Assembly: GCA_036785325.1 (NCBI GenBank)
Contig: JAXIVH010000030.1
Span: 3,086,172 to 3,150,171, forward strand
DNA from: Urophycis tenuis
Lineage: Eukaryota > Chordata > Actinopteri > Gadiformes > Phycidae
Direction: 5' to 3'
DNA length: 64,000 bases
In this document: piece by piece, positions 32,345-42,441 of the stretch
Layout of the letters: each line of letters begins with the position of its first letter
Numbering within the stretch: position 1 is the stretch's first letter
Made by a program: the position numbers and the translations under genes
The notes under the pieces: generated by a model
What the model was told of the DNA's origin: nothing
Seen by the model: the letters and a program-made list of their open reading frames with translations, nothing else
Databases searched by the model: none

Positions 32345-33030
32345 AGGCCACATCCACACAAGCCAGATTTCGAAAACGATCTTTACCCCCCCCCCCCCCT
32401 ATTTTTCTCGGCAGGGGGGGCAGACATTTCTCCGTAACGATGAGTCATCGCTGAAACGCATCTAGCTCTAGAAACGCTGTAGTACATGTGTGTGGCGCTG
32501 TTTCAGCTACAGAAATTCATCAAAAAACAGTTTAGGGTTGCAGAGTATGCCTAAGTGACAGATCCCCAACAACATGAAACTACCTAAACCACACGACAGT
32601 CGATCCAGCCTTAAGTCAAACCCAGGCAGTCAAGTCATCATCCAACATCTTCCTCTCGCGGACCCTGGCATCCCAACGTGTAAACTAGTTTGCACTGATT
32701 AATTAAATTAAATTAATTAAACGGTTAATTTGTGGAGACAAATTCAAAAGGAGATGAATAATTACTTATTTTATTTCTAGAATCATTCTAAAGGCATATC
32801 CTCCACATTTATTTCGCTCCGACTCTGGCTGATGACATCATCGTTTGCGTTTCTGGTGTTCTCACGAATCCAAAACCTGAAACATTTTTGACTTTTCCAC
32901 CCTCGGAACTGGTTTAGAAAAAAGTGCGTTTTCAGGCACAGAAAACGCCGGATCCATTGTTACGGTCAGCCTAAACGCAAAAGACCTTTGCGGTTTCACT
33001 CGAAAATCGTCTCCATGTGGATTGGCCCTC
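32345..33030. mobile_element. hAT-type MITE with 8-bp flanks
   Basis: Imperfect inverted repeats: AGGCCACATCCACAC at the left, GAGGGCCAATCCACAT read inward from the right; both continue to GAAAACGA/GATTTTCG-like sequence. Flanks AGAGACTA (32337-32344) and AAAGACTA (33031-33038) match at 7 of 8 positions. It includes a C-run at about 32386-32399. No transposase. Confidence 0.7.
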
Positions 33031-33039
33031 AAAGACTAA

Positions 33040-33815
33040 AAGATTTGATTTTTTTCAATTATGTATTGTGTATGTTATTTTTATGAACAAATGGTGAAAA
33101 GCTTGAAACTAAAGTTATAAACACAGACAAAACAGATATGAGAGAACCAAATTTATTGTTAAAAATTAAAATCCACAGCCAAATGTATACATATTTTATA
33201 ATAATAAAAATTATAATATTTATCCATTATTATTATTTGTGTTATATTTATAGATTATTAGTATTATTTGTATTTTATTGTTATTTCATTTGTTTTTTTT
33301 AATTCATATTCATATATCATCATATTTGTATTAAGCCTACATTAAACTGAAGAAAGAAAGAAAAAAGTTAATTACATTACTCTTATATTATTGTAAGTGA
33401 TATTATCATATTTTCTACTATATCTACTATCATATCATTATCACAGTGTTATAATTAGAGAGTATTATTATTGTTATGATTATTATTATTAATCGCTGGC
33501 TGTGGATTAAAAGGGGCAAACAGTGGGCACAGGAAATTTGGACACAGGTCAGGACTTTATCAACCCTGGCTGGTTTTTATGGCTGCTCTATTAAGCCCAG
33601 CCTACGCTGAATGTTGTCACCCCAAATTTGGTAAAATGATTTTTGAAACAATTATTTTTGGAGCTCCAGATAACTCCTGGTTCAAACTCAGGGGGACATG
33701 TTCTCCTTCGCCTTTTTCACTAGTGAAATAAGACACACATAAGATGGTGTTAGTAAAACAGCATTTGAGTTAAAAAAACAAACAAACTTGCATTAGATTT
33801 TGTCAAGAACAAAAA
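33040..33815. other. AT-rich gene-free stretch
   Basis: TTATTATT-rich low-complexity sequence to about 33500, then non-coding sequence up to the stop codon of the USP37-like gene. Confidence 0.5.
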
Positions 33816-33818
33816 TTG

Positions 33819-36100
33819 TTACCAGAGTAAGTAAAATAAAATGTAGGCCGTCTCTTCTCTTGTCTTCAGGACCGTTGTCTCTGCTGTCGTCTTCACTCGT
33901 GAGTCGTTGAGGGTGAACCATCCTGTGCCGTTCTCTCCAACGATGTCACTGATGTAGTGACCTGGGGGGACACGGGACATCCCATTACCTTCATGGAATG
34001 TCCCGTGTCCTCCAGCGCTGTATCTCTAGTGTCTTGTGCATGTATGTGCCAGGTACAGATGTGAATGTTTTACTATAAAAACCTCAATTACCAGTGTTGA
34101 TGCTCTTCCCAAGGTGAGAGACGATCCCTGACAGACGGTAGGTGGTCTGGGTGCTGTCATCTTTCTGCAGAGAAACATGATTCAGTTTACAGAACCCAAC
34201 CCAAACCCTACTCTACCTAAACATCCAGGGGCTTCTCTGTTTAATCTTAACTTCAATCTGACCGTGTTCTGTCTCATGTCTTGCTGTAACCTCCCTCAAC
34301 CCATCTCACCACAGGCACTTCCTGGTGTTCTCTCTCCCTGTCCCCTGAACTGTCAAGATGATCCACTGCTGCTGAGAAACATACCAACAATCCTCTTTGG
34401 TACACAACTGACAAAGCCAAGTAGTTGGAGTGAGACTTAACATCAAGTACTATTTTCTTACCCATGACTGCAGTGGGTTTTGCTTGAGATGTGATGTCAC
34501 CCTCTCCACAACATGCTCTACAACACATTTAATTTCTCATGATTTATTAGATATTATCAATGATTATCAATTAACCGTTTGAGCTAAGCACCTGACTAGA
34601 TGTCAACATATCTCTTGTCGAAGCCTGATTGAATGTAGCATACAGACAACCTTTGACAAAGGTTGTCTACATCTCTCATGCAACCGCAACCTCTTTATTT
34701 GAAAAACACGGCCTTATGTGACCCCTTTGTGCCATACCTGGTGTAACAACGTACCTCAGTGGGTCTTTCCCAGCCGCATCTCCAGGCTTTCCGACAAGGG
34801 AAGCCACAGACAGCAGGGGAGGAATGCTAAAAGCCCCGGTCACTTTCCTCAACCGTGCGCCGTCATGGTGGAAGCGCTTCATGTGAAGCACGAGCACTCT
34901 GTTGAACGACAGACGGTTCATCAGCGCAATGCTACGCAGACATACAGCCTGCACGTTTGCAGAGTCTACTTTAAAGCATCACTTTAGAGCCACAGTGTTC
35001 ACGGCTCACCTGGGCAGAGAGGAAATGCCGAACAGCTGTTGCCTGGCGGCCAGAGGATGGCAGGTGCACTCCAGCTCTGAAGGCTGAGGAACAAGCCACT
35101 GTTAGCATCACAGTTGTAGCATAATAGCCAAAGCCAGCAATGGACCCATTGTAATGTAATGTACTCAACACAACTGTGTACTGACTTGAAAGTAGAGTTG
35201 GAGGCCAGCTATCAAAGACGGATGGAGGTCCAAGGACAAGTTGTTCTGCTCCTCCTGGAAGACCTTGTCACCACAGCTTTTCAAGACGGAGGGAGATCAA
35301 AACATCTTCAACAATTAGAACACAGCAGGCCATAAAGTCCCCCTCATGATGCAAAAAGTGTCAACATAAATGGGATTGATTAAATGATTCCCATCATCGA
35401 TTCTAAGTACTTTATGCCAACAGTAATACATTAAATGTAGTCAGGAGGTACCTGGAGCAGGTGCGGATACACTGCAGACTGAACTCAAAGTTCTGGACGG
35501 GGCAAATGTAGCTCGGTGATGTGGAGGCCCCCTGCAGTGTCTCACCTTCCATCTTAATCTTCATGAAGAGGAGAAGCAGGAACTCATGAGCATCTTGTCA
35601 GAAACCAGTCCAGCAGGTCAGTTCAATGTGTTTATTCCTCAACCGCTGCGTTACAGAAGAGATAAGGAACGCTGGAGGCATCAGCCGTACCTGCTCAGAG
35701 TAATCCTCATAGTCTGGGTTCAGCTCGGCCAAACTGCTCTTGATGGAGCTGAGGAGTCGCCGCTTGCCTCTGTAGGAGCTCTGACCCTGCCGGGATTTAT
35801 AGAGCTCCCCCAAATACCTGGAGAAAAGCACATGAAGACCAAGGGAAAGTATGTAAGTATGCTTCATAGTGGGCCAGTGGAGCAGTCCATTTGTCAGTAA
35901 ATCGTCCAAGCTGTACTGTAGCATGTGAGAGCTAAGGGTCTGGTTCTCCACTAGACCTCAGCAGATTCAGTGTGGTTGTTGTCTGGGGGCTCCAGAGGGC
36001 CTCCTGACTCGTGATGTCCCCACAGAAGCAGGGAAGGCTGTAGAGACACTGCAGAGCTGAGTTCAGGAAGCAGCTGTTTCCAATGTTGGGCAACATGGGG
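33819..36100 (-). CDS. USP37-like ubiquitin-specific protease (possibly decaying)
   Basis: Eight or more exons form a USP catalytic domain. The Cys box, LPNIGNSCFLNSALQCLYSL, lies in about 36100-35957. Then come 35817-35701 (RYLGELYKSRQG to DYSEQ), about 35594-35452 (AHEFLLLLFMKIKM to CSLQ-like linker), 35276-35186 (SCGDKVFQEEQNNLSLDL), 35083-35010 (PSELECTC to SSLPR), 34898-34755 (VLVLHMKRFHHDGARLRK), 34164-34092 (TTYRLSGIVSHLGKSIN) and 33961-33819 (TGHYISDIVGENGTGWF, ending AYILFYLLW). Catalytic Cys and His are present. Most intron phases fit. A linker exon near 34.5 kb is uncertain. Two problems exist: no AG acceptor is visible before the Cys-box exon, and one base is missing at the EQ/DAHEFL junction. 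It could be a real tandem-family member or a recent pseudogene. Function if active: removing ubiquitin from substrates. Confidence 0.65.
34644..34668. repeat. Small perfect hairpin
   Basis: AGACAACCTTT, loop GAC, AAAGGTTGTCT. It lies in an intron of the USP37-like gene. Confidence 0.7.
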
Positions 36101-36184
36101 CAGGAAAACACATGCAGTAATAAATATACCAACATATATAGCAGATAGGAGTGATTATTATGTTTTACAGATACAGACAATACA

Positions 36185-36757
36185 TCTTCTCAGAACTTGA
36201 AATCTCAAGATAATTCAGGTTATTCTTTACATAGAACAATAACTATAACTCCCTTAACTATGAAAACAAGGGGTTGAAGGCATTATTAATCATTATTCTT
36301 TAACAAATGAAGCTTAAAGTGTAAATTGCAGGTTGAACACCACAACCAATTAATGTGTACATAAAGCGTTCAATATGTACATACTTAAATATTTTTGTCT
36401 TAAAATGCGTTAAAATAACATTTATTGTGGTTTCAGCAAAGGTAGCATGTTTGTTAACGAAACTGGTTGATGACTTGGACCGCAGCCATACAATTTTGAG
36501 CCTGTCAGGCGTGAAAGAGGGGAGGAGATTGCCAGGAATCATGGCCCTCAAAGAGCGTTAAATGCTTGGTGTGAGGAGAATGAGTGGAGAGTTGGCCAGG
36601 TGTCCTGGTGAGTAGCTAGGAGAGCAGCAGCTAGCCTAGTGCAAAATTAACCTTGAATCCTGGATAACATTAGGGAACAAGCCAAAGTCTTTTCAAAATC
36701 TGGCCATAATGTAGAAAAGCAAGGAGGAACAACGACTGAAGACATTACTTACATGGT
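36185..36757. other. Gene-free stretch upstream of the USP37-like gene
   Basis: No further exon recognised. It may include an N-terminal exon or promoter of the USP37-like gene, but nothing is distinctive. Confidence 0.35.
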
Positions 36758-36861
36758 GTCATTCGTTCTTATCAGAGCCGTAGAGATGCACACTGCACCG
36801 GTAATCGCTGTCATTAGTTCTTATCAGAGCCGTAGAGATGCACACTGCACCGGTAATCGCT
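36758..36861. repeat. 52-bp tandem duplication
   Basis: Two copies (36758-36809 and 36810-36861) of a unit starting GTCATT(C/A)GTTCTTATCAG, identical except one base. A very recent duplication. Confidence 0.95.
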
Positions 36862-36960
36862 AGCCATCGCGCATCAAACGTCATACAACTATGCCCTTCC
36901 TCCACATACGTATTATATATATCCATTCCTCACGATTTAATTAGCGATGCTCATTGTCAG

Positions 36961-37588
36961 AAAGAAAAGAGATGTCTCGATGTCCCCATCGCTTTGTTCG
37001 ATAGGTGTTTGTGTGGGCAGTGCCACCCGATGGAATCAGCGGTGGAGAGTATGTGCTGCCGTGAGGTGAACGCGTTTTGGAGTATTGTCCAACAACTTGA
37101 CCCGCGACCGGCAGATCTGACGTGCCTCACGCAGCATCCTGGTTTTGAGGCATGCTGCCTGAACCCGTTTGTTTTGTGTGTAGCGTACTCTCATTTCAGG
37201 CAGGATCACGGTCCTCTCCAAGCCAGCACACGAGTATGTTTATAATTTAGTTTAGTTACTTAATCGTTTTTAATATAAAAACACCTTTTATCCAAAATTT
37301 ATGTAAGGTTATGGCTTCCAAAGTAAAAAGCATTGTGATGTGCAGTATAGTAAGCATATAAAGGCATGAACAATTACATTTAGATAGAAACCAACATCAA
37401 GTTTGTTACATCCCTATCCCTAGGCAATACCGGTATACAGCATACAGGCAGACTACGTTGGGCATATGGCATTCTGGGGAGGCACATACGTAAGCCCATA
37501 CCGTCCTGCCTGGTTTCAACCATCCGACATCACTTCCAAGAAGGTGGTACCTACAAAGGATTTGAATGGCCTCGTTTGAATGAAGATT
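36961..37588 (+). pseudogene. P2X7-like zinc domain, two exons, decayed
   Basis: Exon 1 (about 36961-37231, after TTGTCAG, before GTATGT) encodes RCLCGQCHPMESAVESMCCR, then LTQHPGFEACCLNPFVL and YSHFRQDHGPLQ. The pattern C-x-C-x2-C-x2-M, a CC pair, then T-HP-F-CL is that of the P2X7 C-terminal cytoplasmic (ballast) domain and of many fish gene models annotated as P2X purinoceptor 7-like. Exon 2 (about 37437-37588) encodes LRWAYGILGRHIRKPIPSCL, then VSTIRHHFQEGGTYKGFEWP and a stop. Phases do not agree across the intron, and the AYRQF part of the family pattern looks deleted in exon 2. So I score it as decayed. No ion-channel part is present. Confidence 0.6.
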
Positions 37589-37599
37589 AGATTAATTAC

Positions 37600-38410
37600 C
37601 TTTTCCAGTTTTTTTTCAAGAGTTTAGTGGTATGTTTGTTTTGTTGTGATCTTAGATCTCCAACCCCTCTCAATGAAATAAATCACAGAAAGAAAAAAAA
37701 AACAAGAGACGGAAGACATGAATTTAATTTCAATCAAATTAGTTTATTGGTTAGAGGGAGGAGGAAATAGATTTTGGAGGTCCTGTCAAAATGAATAATT
37801 CTGAAAAAACTCAAAAGTTAGACAAAATGTGATACATTTATTATAATATCTTGCTATATGATATTGGAGGCCCTGTCAAACAATATGAAGACTCAAAGGT
37901 TCAACAAATTTTGAAAAGTTTATTAGATGGTCCTGCTATATCACTGTGAGGGCTTACCTTAGAGCCTTGCTGAAGTTGCGCTCTGAGACTCACACATGCA
38001 CAAGCACATGTAAAGTTAACCATGACAAAATCATCAAAAAAGCTCCCACCACCAGGTACAATTACAAGCAAACAAAAGACAAAGCAACACTCACATGCAA
38101 CAGCACACAATGAGAAACAATGGCAAGCAGCATGCAGAATTGCAGTGACGGGATCCCACCACCATAATCATAACCAACAGAACAAACAGAAAACAAAAAA
38201 AACATGCGGCATGAAAAAATAACTTTAAACAATCAACGTAGTATGACACAGAACAAAACCTACCCACTTTGAATTCACTGTGGGGAAAAATATATATATT
38301 ATAAAACAAATATTTACAAAGTTCTAAAAAAACAAAGATGTTACGAAATTAGGAAATTATTAAGATTAAGAAGATAGGAATCTAAATTAGATTCTAAATT
38401 AAGCTTTTGC
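37600..38410. other. Gene-free stretch with degenerate tandem units
   Basis: 37750-37930 holds two diverged copies of an about 90-bp unit with TTGGAGG(T/C)CCTGTCAAA, ACTCAAA-GTT and TTATTA. The rest is A-rich non-coding sequence. Confidence 0.45.
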
Positions 38411-38639
38411 TAAAACGTGATTTTTGTGTAAGATAAAAAATTAACTGCATCCTGCTTCGGAGTTTGATTAAATGATTTAGAGATGGGGGCAGGTGCATTG
38501 CTACTCAAGGAAGCACTAGACTCGCGGAGGGCCCTGGGCGATCTGGTGTAGCCTTGCAGAGATTGAATGAGTGCTGATGCATAACCTGGGAAAATGGAAA
38601 ACATGTAAATCACATTCACTGATTACCGAGGTGTCATGC

Positions 38640-38875
38640 ATACAGTACATATCCAATCAACTCAAAGACCTGACAACACTGCCCTTCTGTCCCCCCACCC
38701 CTACATACATACAGTACACTGCCATCACCAGTAAGCCCCCCCTACACACACACAGCACACTGTCTGCCCCTCCCCCCTCCACCGCCATCACCAGTAAGCC
38801 CTCTCCCCATATACACACATCACGCTACACCCCCCCCCCCCCCCCAACCTACACACCCAGTAACTATATGCATAT
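38640..38875. repeat. C-rich minisatellite and retroposon tail
   Basis: Two to three units around GCCATCACCAGTAAGCCC with C-runs and (CA)n, followed at about 38868-38905 by ATATGACAATAAACTTTCGT, which looks like a retroposon 3' end. Confidence 0.6.
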
Positions 38876-40769
38876 GACAATAAACTTTCGTTGTATCCTT
38901 GTAAATATGATGGAAACTGCCTGAAACTGCTTACCATATGCGGCCTTCTGTTTAATTGGGCGGACTACGTGTTCACCTTTCCGGAACCTTGGATACTGCA
39001 CGCCATACAGTGCAACGCCATCACTTCTCTGCGCAACTTCTCGGCTTCCATTTTAATTATAGTGCAGAGCTGCCAACAGAAGTCTATAGAAAATCACATA
39101 ATGAGGGCAGATTTTGAACCAGAAATATCAGGTGTCTGTATGATATGATAATATGACATGTAGTTACTCGATTGCGCAACACTGACCTACTGTACATTTG
39201 AAGGTAAGAAAACCCGGTGTGTTTTGGAGCAAAGAGCAGGATGAGGGAGTGAAACGCCTCCAGTGAAAATGTTTGGTGCTGGGGAGACAATTGCTTCACA
39301 TCCTTCAGCAAGGATGCCTTCGTCACAATGCCCTCCAATTTGATTGCAGCCGTCGAGCCTGTAGGAAGAAAAAAAGTCCCAAACAAAACATTTTGTTTTA
39401 CCCCGATTATACGTATTAAAACACAGGTTCCAGCAAAAAAAAAATTCAGGTCACATCATAAAACCATATATCATATTTCATAGTATATACCTGGTTCTAG
39501 CCACTCCTTATTATGTTGCTCCCCCTCAAGAAGTGGATGAGCACAGCAGGGAAAGGCAGGAGTGTCATGCTCATGGATGTCCTGTATGTGGTTGAGCATG
39601 CTCTTCCACTTGGCATCCATGACCACTGGGTTGCCATCAGGAGTGGAAGCTGCAGTCCAGTACAGATGGTTAATGATCGAAGGCTTCCACAATTTTAGGT
39701 CCTCAAACTCCTTTTCCTTGGCCACTGTATCCAAAGCCTTGCCGAGACCTTGTTTACAACAAATAGAAAGTATTATTTTAATGGAAATGTCAATAAAGAG
39801 TTACCTCATAGCTTCCAACATCGGGATACGTACTTTTTCCGACATGCCAGACATCAAAAAAGTTTTTTGTCCCCTCAGGACACAGCTCCTCTCGCACCCA
39901 CTTGGCAACCTAAAAAGTCATACACAAACTTTTAGGACGCTTGCACTATCTTGCCTTCAGTGCATCAGAATTACTACATTCTTCTGGCATCAGTGTAATT
40001 ATACCATCCCTGGTATAATTACAGGCCTGGCAGGATGAGCAGGCCATGGTCAGCAATGACCTTGTATATCTTCTTTGTATTTACCTGGCAATGCCTGTCG
40101 GTGATGATGGTCGACACATTAAGATTCTGTCCTCTAAGGAGGGTTATGCTCCTCTTCAAACCCTCTAACTCGCACCAGTTGCTGTTTGGGACCTCTGAGC
40201 ACTGCAAGATGACACAAACAGTGAAGTGCACCAAGCTTATTTCTTTGTCTGATAACATCACACTTACCTGGACGAGCTGAAGGTTGACAACCTTGTTCAC
40301 TCTTTCCTCAATCAATGAGTAGGTCCCATATTTAGCACAGTGCCCAGGAGAACCTGACCTGGGTATGATTATAAATTGTAATTATGTTAAAGACACAAAA
40401 AAGCACATCAGACCATGGAATTTGTAAACATCTCTAATATTAACATCAGGCAAATTGTGCATTACCTACAGTCACCTGCTACAATCAGGCCACCCCCATG
40501 CCTTTCAATTCTCTTAAGATTGTTTCTTGTTCTTGCCAGGCCTGGATCACAACGGGGATGGTGTAGTAACGCTGGTGGCGGAAGAACGTGTTTGGGCTGA
40601 TGCACTGCAGACCAAATAGTGCAAGCATTCTTAAAGTTTGGGTGGCCAGACATCCAGTAAAATGAATTGCCCCACTATGGAGAATGGGCTGGTTCTGCCA
40701 GAAACGCTGGAAGCCACATGTTGCACAGACCTAACATATGCAGAAAATAGAAATTATCAGCACACCATC

Positions 40770-41060
40770 AGGACACTGGATTAAGTAAAACACTAAAATC
40801 CACACATTACTAAAATAACTAGAAAAGTTATTATACAGTAGCACTCGGAGAGCGCAGACCTCCGCCAAGGCAATAGGGTCACTGACGCAATACAAATTCC
40901 AGATGGTGTTCCGGATCACCACCAAAATTTAATCCTAATACCCATGTTATCTGAACCTTTCATCAAAATCAGTGCAGAACTCTTTGAGTTATTTTGCACA
41001 CAAACAGACAAACAAAACAAACCAACGCCGACGAAAACATAACCTCCTTGGTGGAGGTAA
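40770..41060. repeat. Retroposon-like repeat ending CTTGGTGGAGGT, copy 1
   Basis: Contains CACTCGGAGAGCGCAGACCT and CCGCCAAGGC near one end, then GAGTTATTTTGCACACAAAC and AACGCCGACGAAAACATAAC, closing CCTCCTTGGTGGAGGT. A shortened second copy of the last 75 bp lies at about 41776-41850. It is in an intron of the THAP-type gene. Confidence 0.65.
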
Positions 41061-41775
41061 CTAAGGGTTCAAACCATATAATTTACAAATATGGTCTTAC
41101 CTGCTTTATTTTTATAAATATGCCTCCCTGCTGCACCACCCTACCGTTGGATTTGCCACAACAGGCAGGGCAAATTAGAAACAGGGCCATCAGCTGTTCC
41201 TTGCTGATGGCCCCACGATGAATTTATTAGGACCACTGTAAAACATAGAGAGAGAACATTACATATATACTTCATTCTTCCCAGGGGAAAATGTAAGGTT
41301 TCCAGTAGCTTATACAATCACAACACATATCAAACATGTCACACACAATGAATTAAAATTACTCAGAGAAATTTAAAAATTAAAGTAAAGAGCATGTGAA
41401 GTGATTACAAAGGCCTGGGACTGACCCTATAATACACTGACTATGAGAAGTTGCTAAGGTAGAGTGTGTGCAATGGTAGCCTTACTATAATAAAAAATAA
41501 AAACTTCTCACTTTAGGTCAGGGTTACTTGGATGAGGTGGTGACTCCTCATACAATGCCTCCTCATCTGAGGACACGTCCTCTTCATCAGGCATCCAAGA
41601 TGTGTCACTTGTGATGAAAGACACCTCTTCATCGCTGTTTTCAGGACTGGCAAGGGGTGTAGATGTTTTGGTTCTGCCCGTCTGTGTCCCCACACTGACC
41701 ATCTTGGGCCTTACCTGTACAGCTATGGCAGAGAAGCATTAGACAAACATGGCAACAATGACAACTAGAAAAGCA

Positions 41776-41850
41776 CTTTTTGAGTTATTTTGCACACAGA
41801 CAGATAGACAAACAAACGCCGACAAAAACATAATCTCCTTGGCGGAGGTA
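41776..41850. repeat. Retroposon-like repeat, copy 2 (truncated)
   Basis: Shares TTTTTGAGTTATTTTGCACA through CTCCTTGGCGGAGGT with copy 1. Confidence 0.7.
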
Positions 41851-41854
41851 ATAA

Positions 41855-42207
41855 TGGTATACAGAGTATGCTGCTATGTTTTAGTTTTTAAAAAAATCAC
41901 AAACAATAGTGTGTGGTATTATCCTTAAGAGGTGGATAAACTATGAATTATGTGATCAAATGTTTGAAAAAGATATTCAGAACATGTTTGATGATGGTGG
42001 ATGTTATTGCCAAACATTTATAACAGGGTACTAAATGGTTCTTGTGTGTTGATCAGTGCATATTGTGGATGTGGATAATGTAGTGTGATTTTGGAATGTG
42101 TTTACTGACGTTTAGCCTCCACTACAGCCATGAACCCCAGACTAGAATCTATCCCTAGACCTACCAAAGGATTTTCCATCGGGTTTCAGATCACACTGTG
42201 ACCAACG
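41855..42207. other. Gene-free stretch
   Basis: No gene recognised. Lies in the putative first intron of the THAP-type gene. Confidence 0.4.
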
Positions 42208-42441
42208 CTGTGTCTCAATCCACGTACTTCCACGAGTACACTTCCGTACGTGTACTGTGTGCACTATGTACTTACTGATGTAGTGCGTGAATTCCGTCTA
42301 AGAAGTACCGTCTCAAATGAAGCACACCCGTTTTGCACTTACCGGAAATGATGATATAAGCGTTTTGCCGCGATTTTCACATAAAAACAAAAAACAAAAC
42401 AAACGAGTGGCCACTTTAGCATTCACTAAAGAGAAGACACC

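Larger units (their letters stand above)
38416..41702 (-). pseudogene. THAP-type transposase-like gene, body, decayed
   Basis: Exons in order. 41702-41508: acidic, SDTSWMPDEEDVSSDEEAL. About 41215-41103: LMALFLICPACCGKSNG, zinc-ligand Cys pairs. About 40725-40470: VCATCGFQRFWQNQPILHSG, ISPNTFFRHQRYYTI, then GLIVAGDCR after a one-base frameshift. About 40348-40265: SPGHCAKYGTYSLIEERVNK. About 40203-40080: VPNSNWCELEGLKRSITLL, STIITDRHCQV. About 39910-39815: VAKWVREELCPEGTKNFFDV and WHVGKS. 39734-39480: INHLYWTAASTPDGN, WKSMLNHIQDIHEHDTPAFP. About 39365-39195: LLKDVKQLSPQHQTFSLEAF. About 39070-38935: LHYN, a TAA, then VALYGVQYPRFRKGE. The last is at about 38585. GDCR, TDRH and DVWHV are candidate catalytic acidic blocks (inference). 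With the THAP exon at 47361-47733 this resembles Kolobok-type transposases, not confirmed. One frameshift and one stop: dead. Confidence 0.62.

Noticed and set aside
36961..37588. A P2X7 ion-channel gene
   Set aside because: Only the cytoplasmic zinc-type domain is present; there are no transmembrane or ligand-binding exons, and phases disagree.
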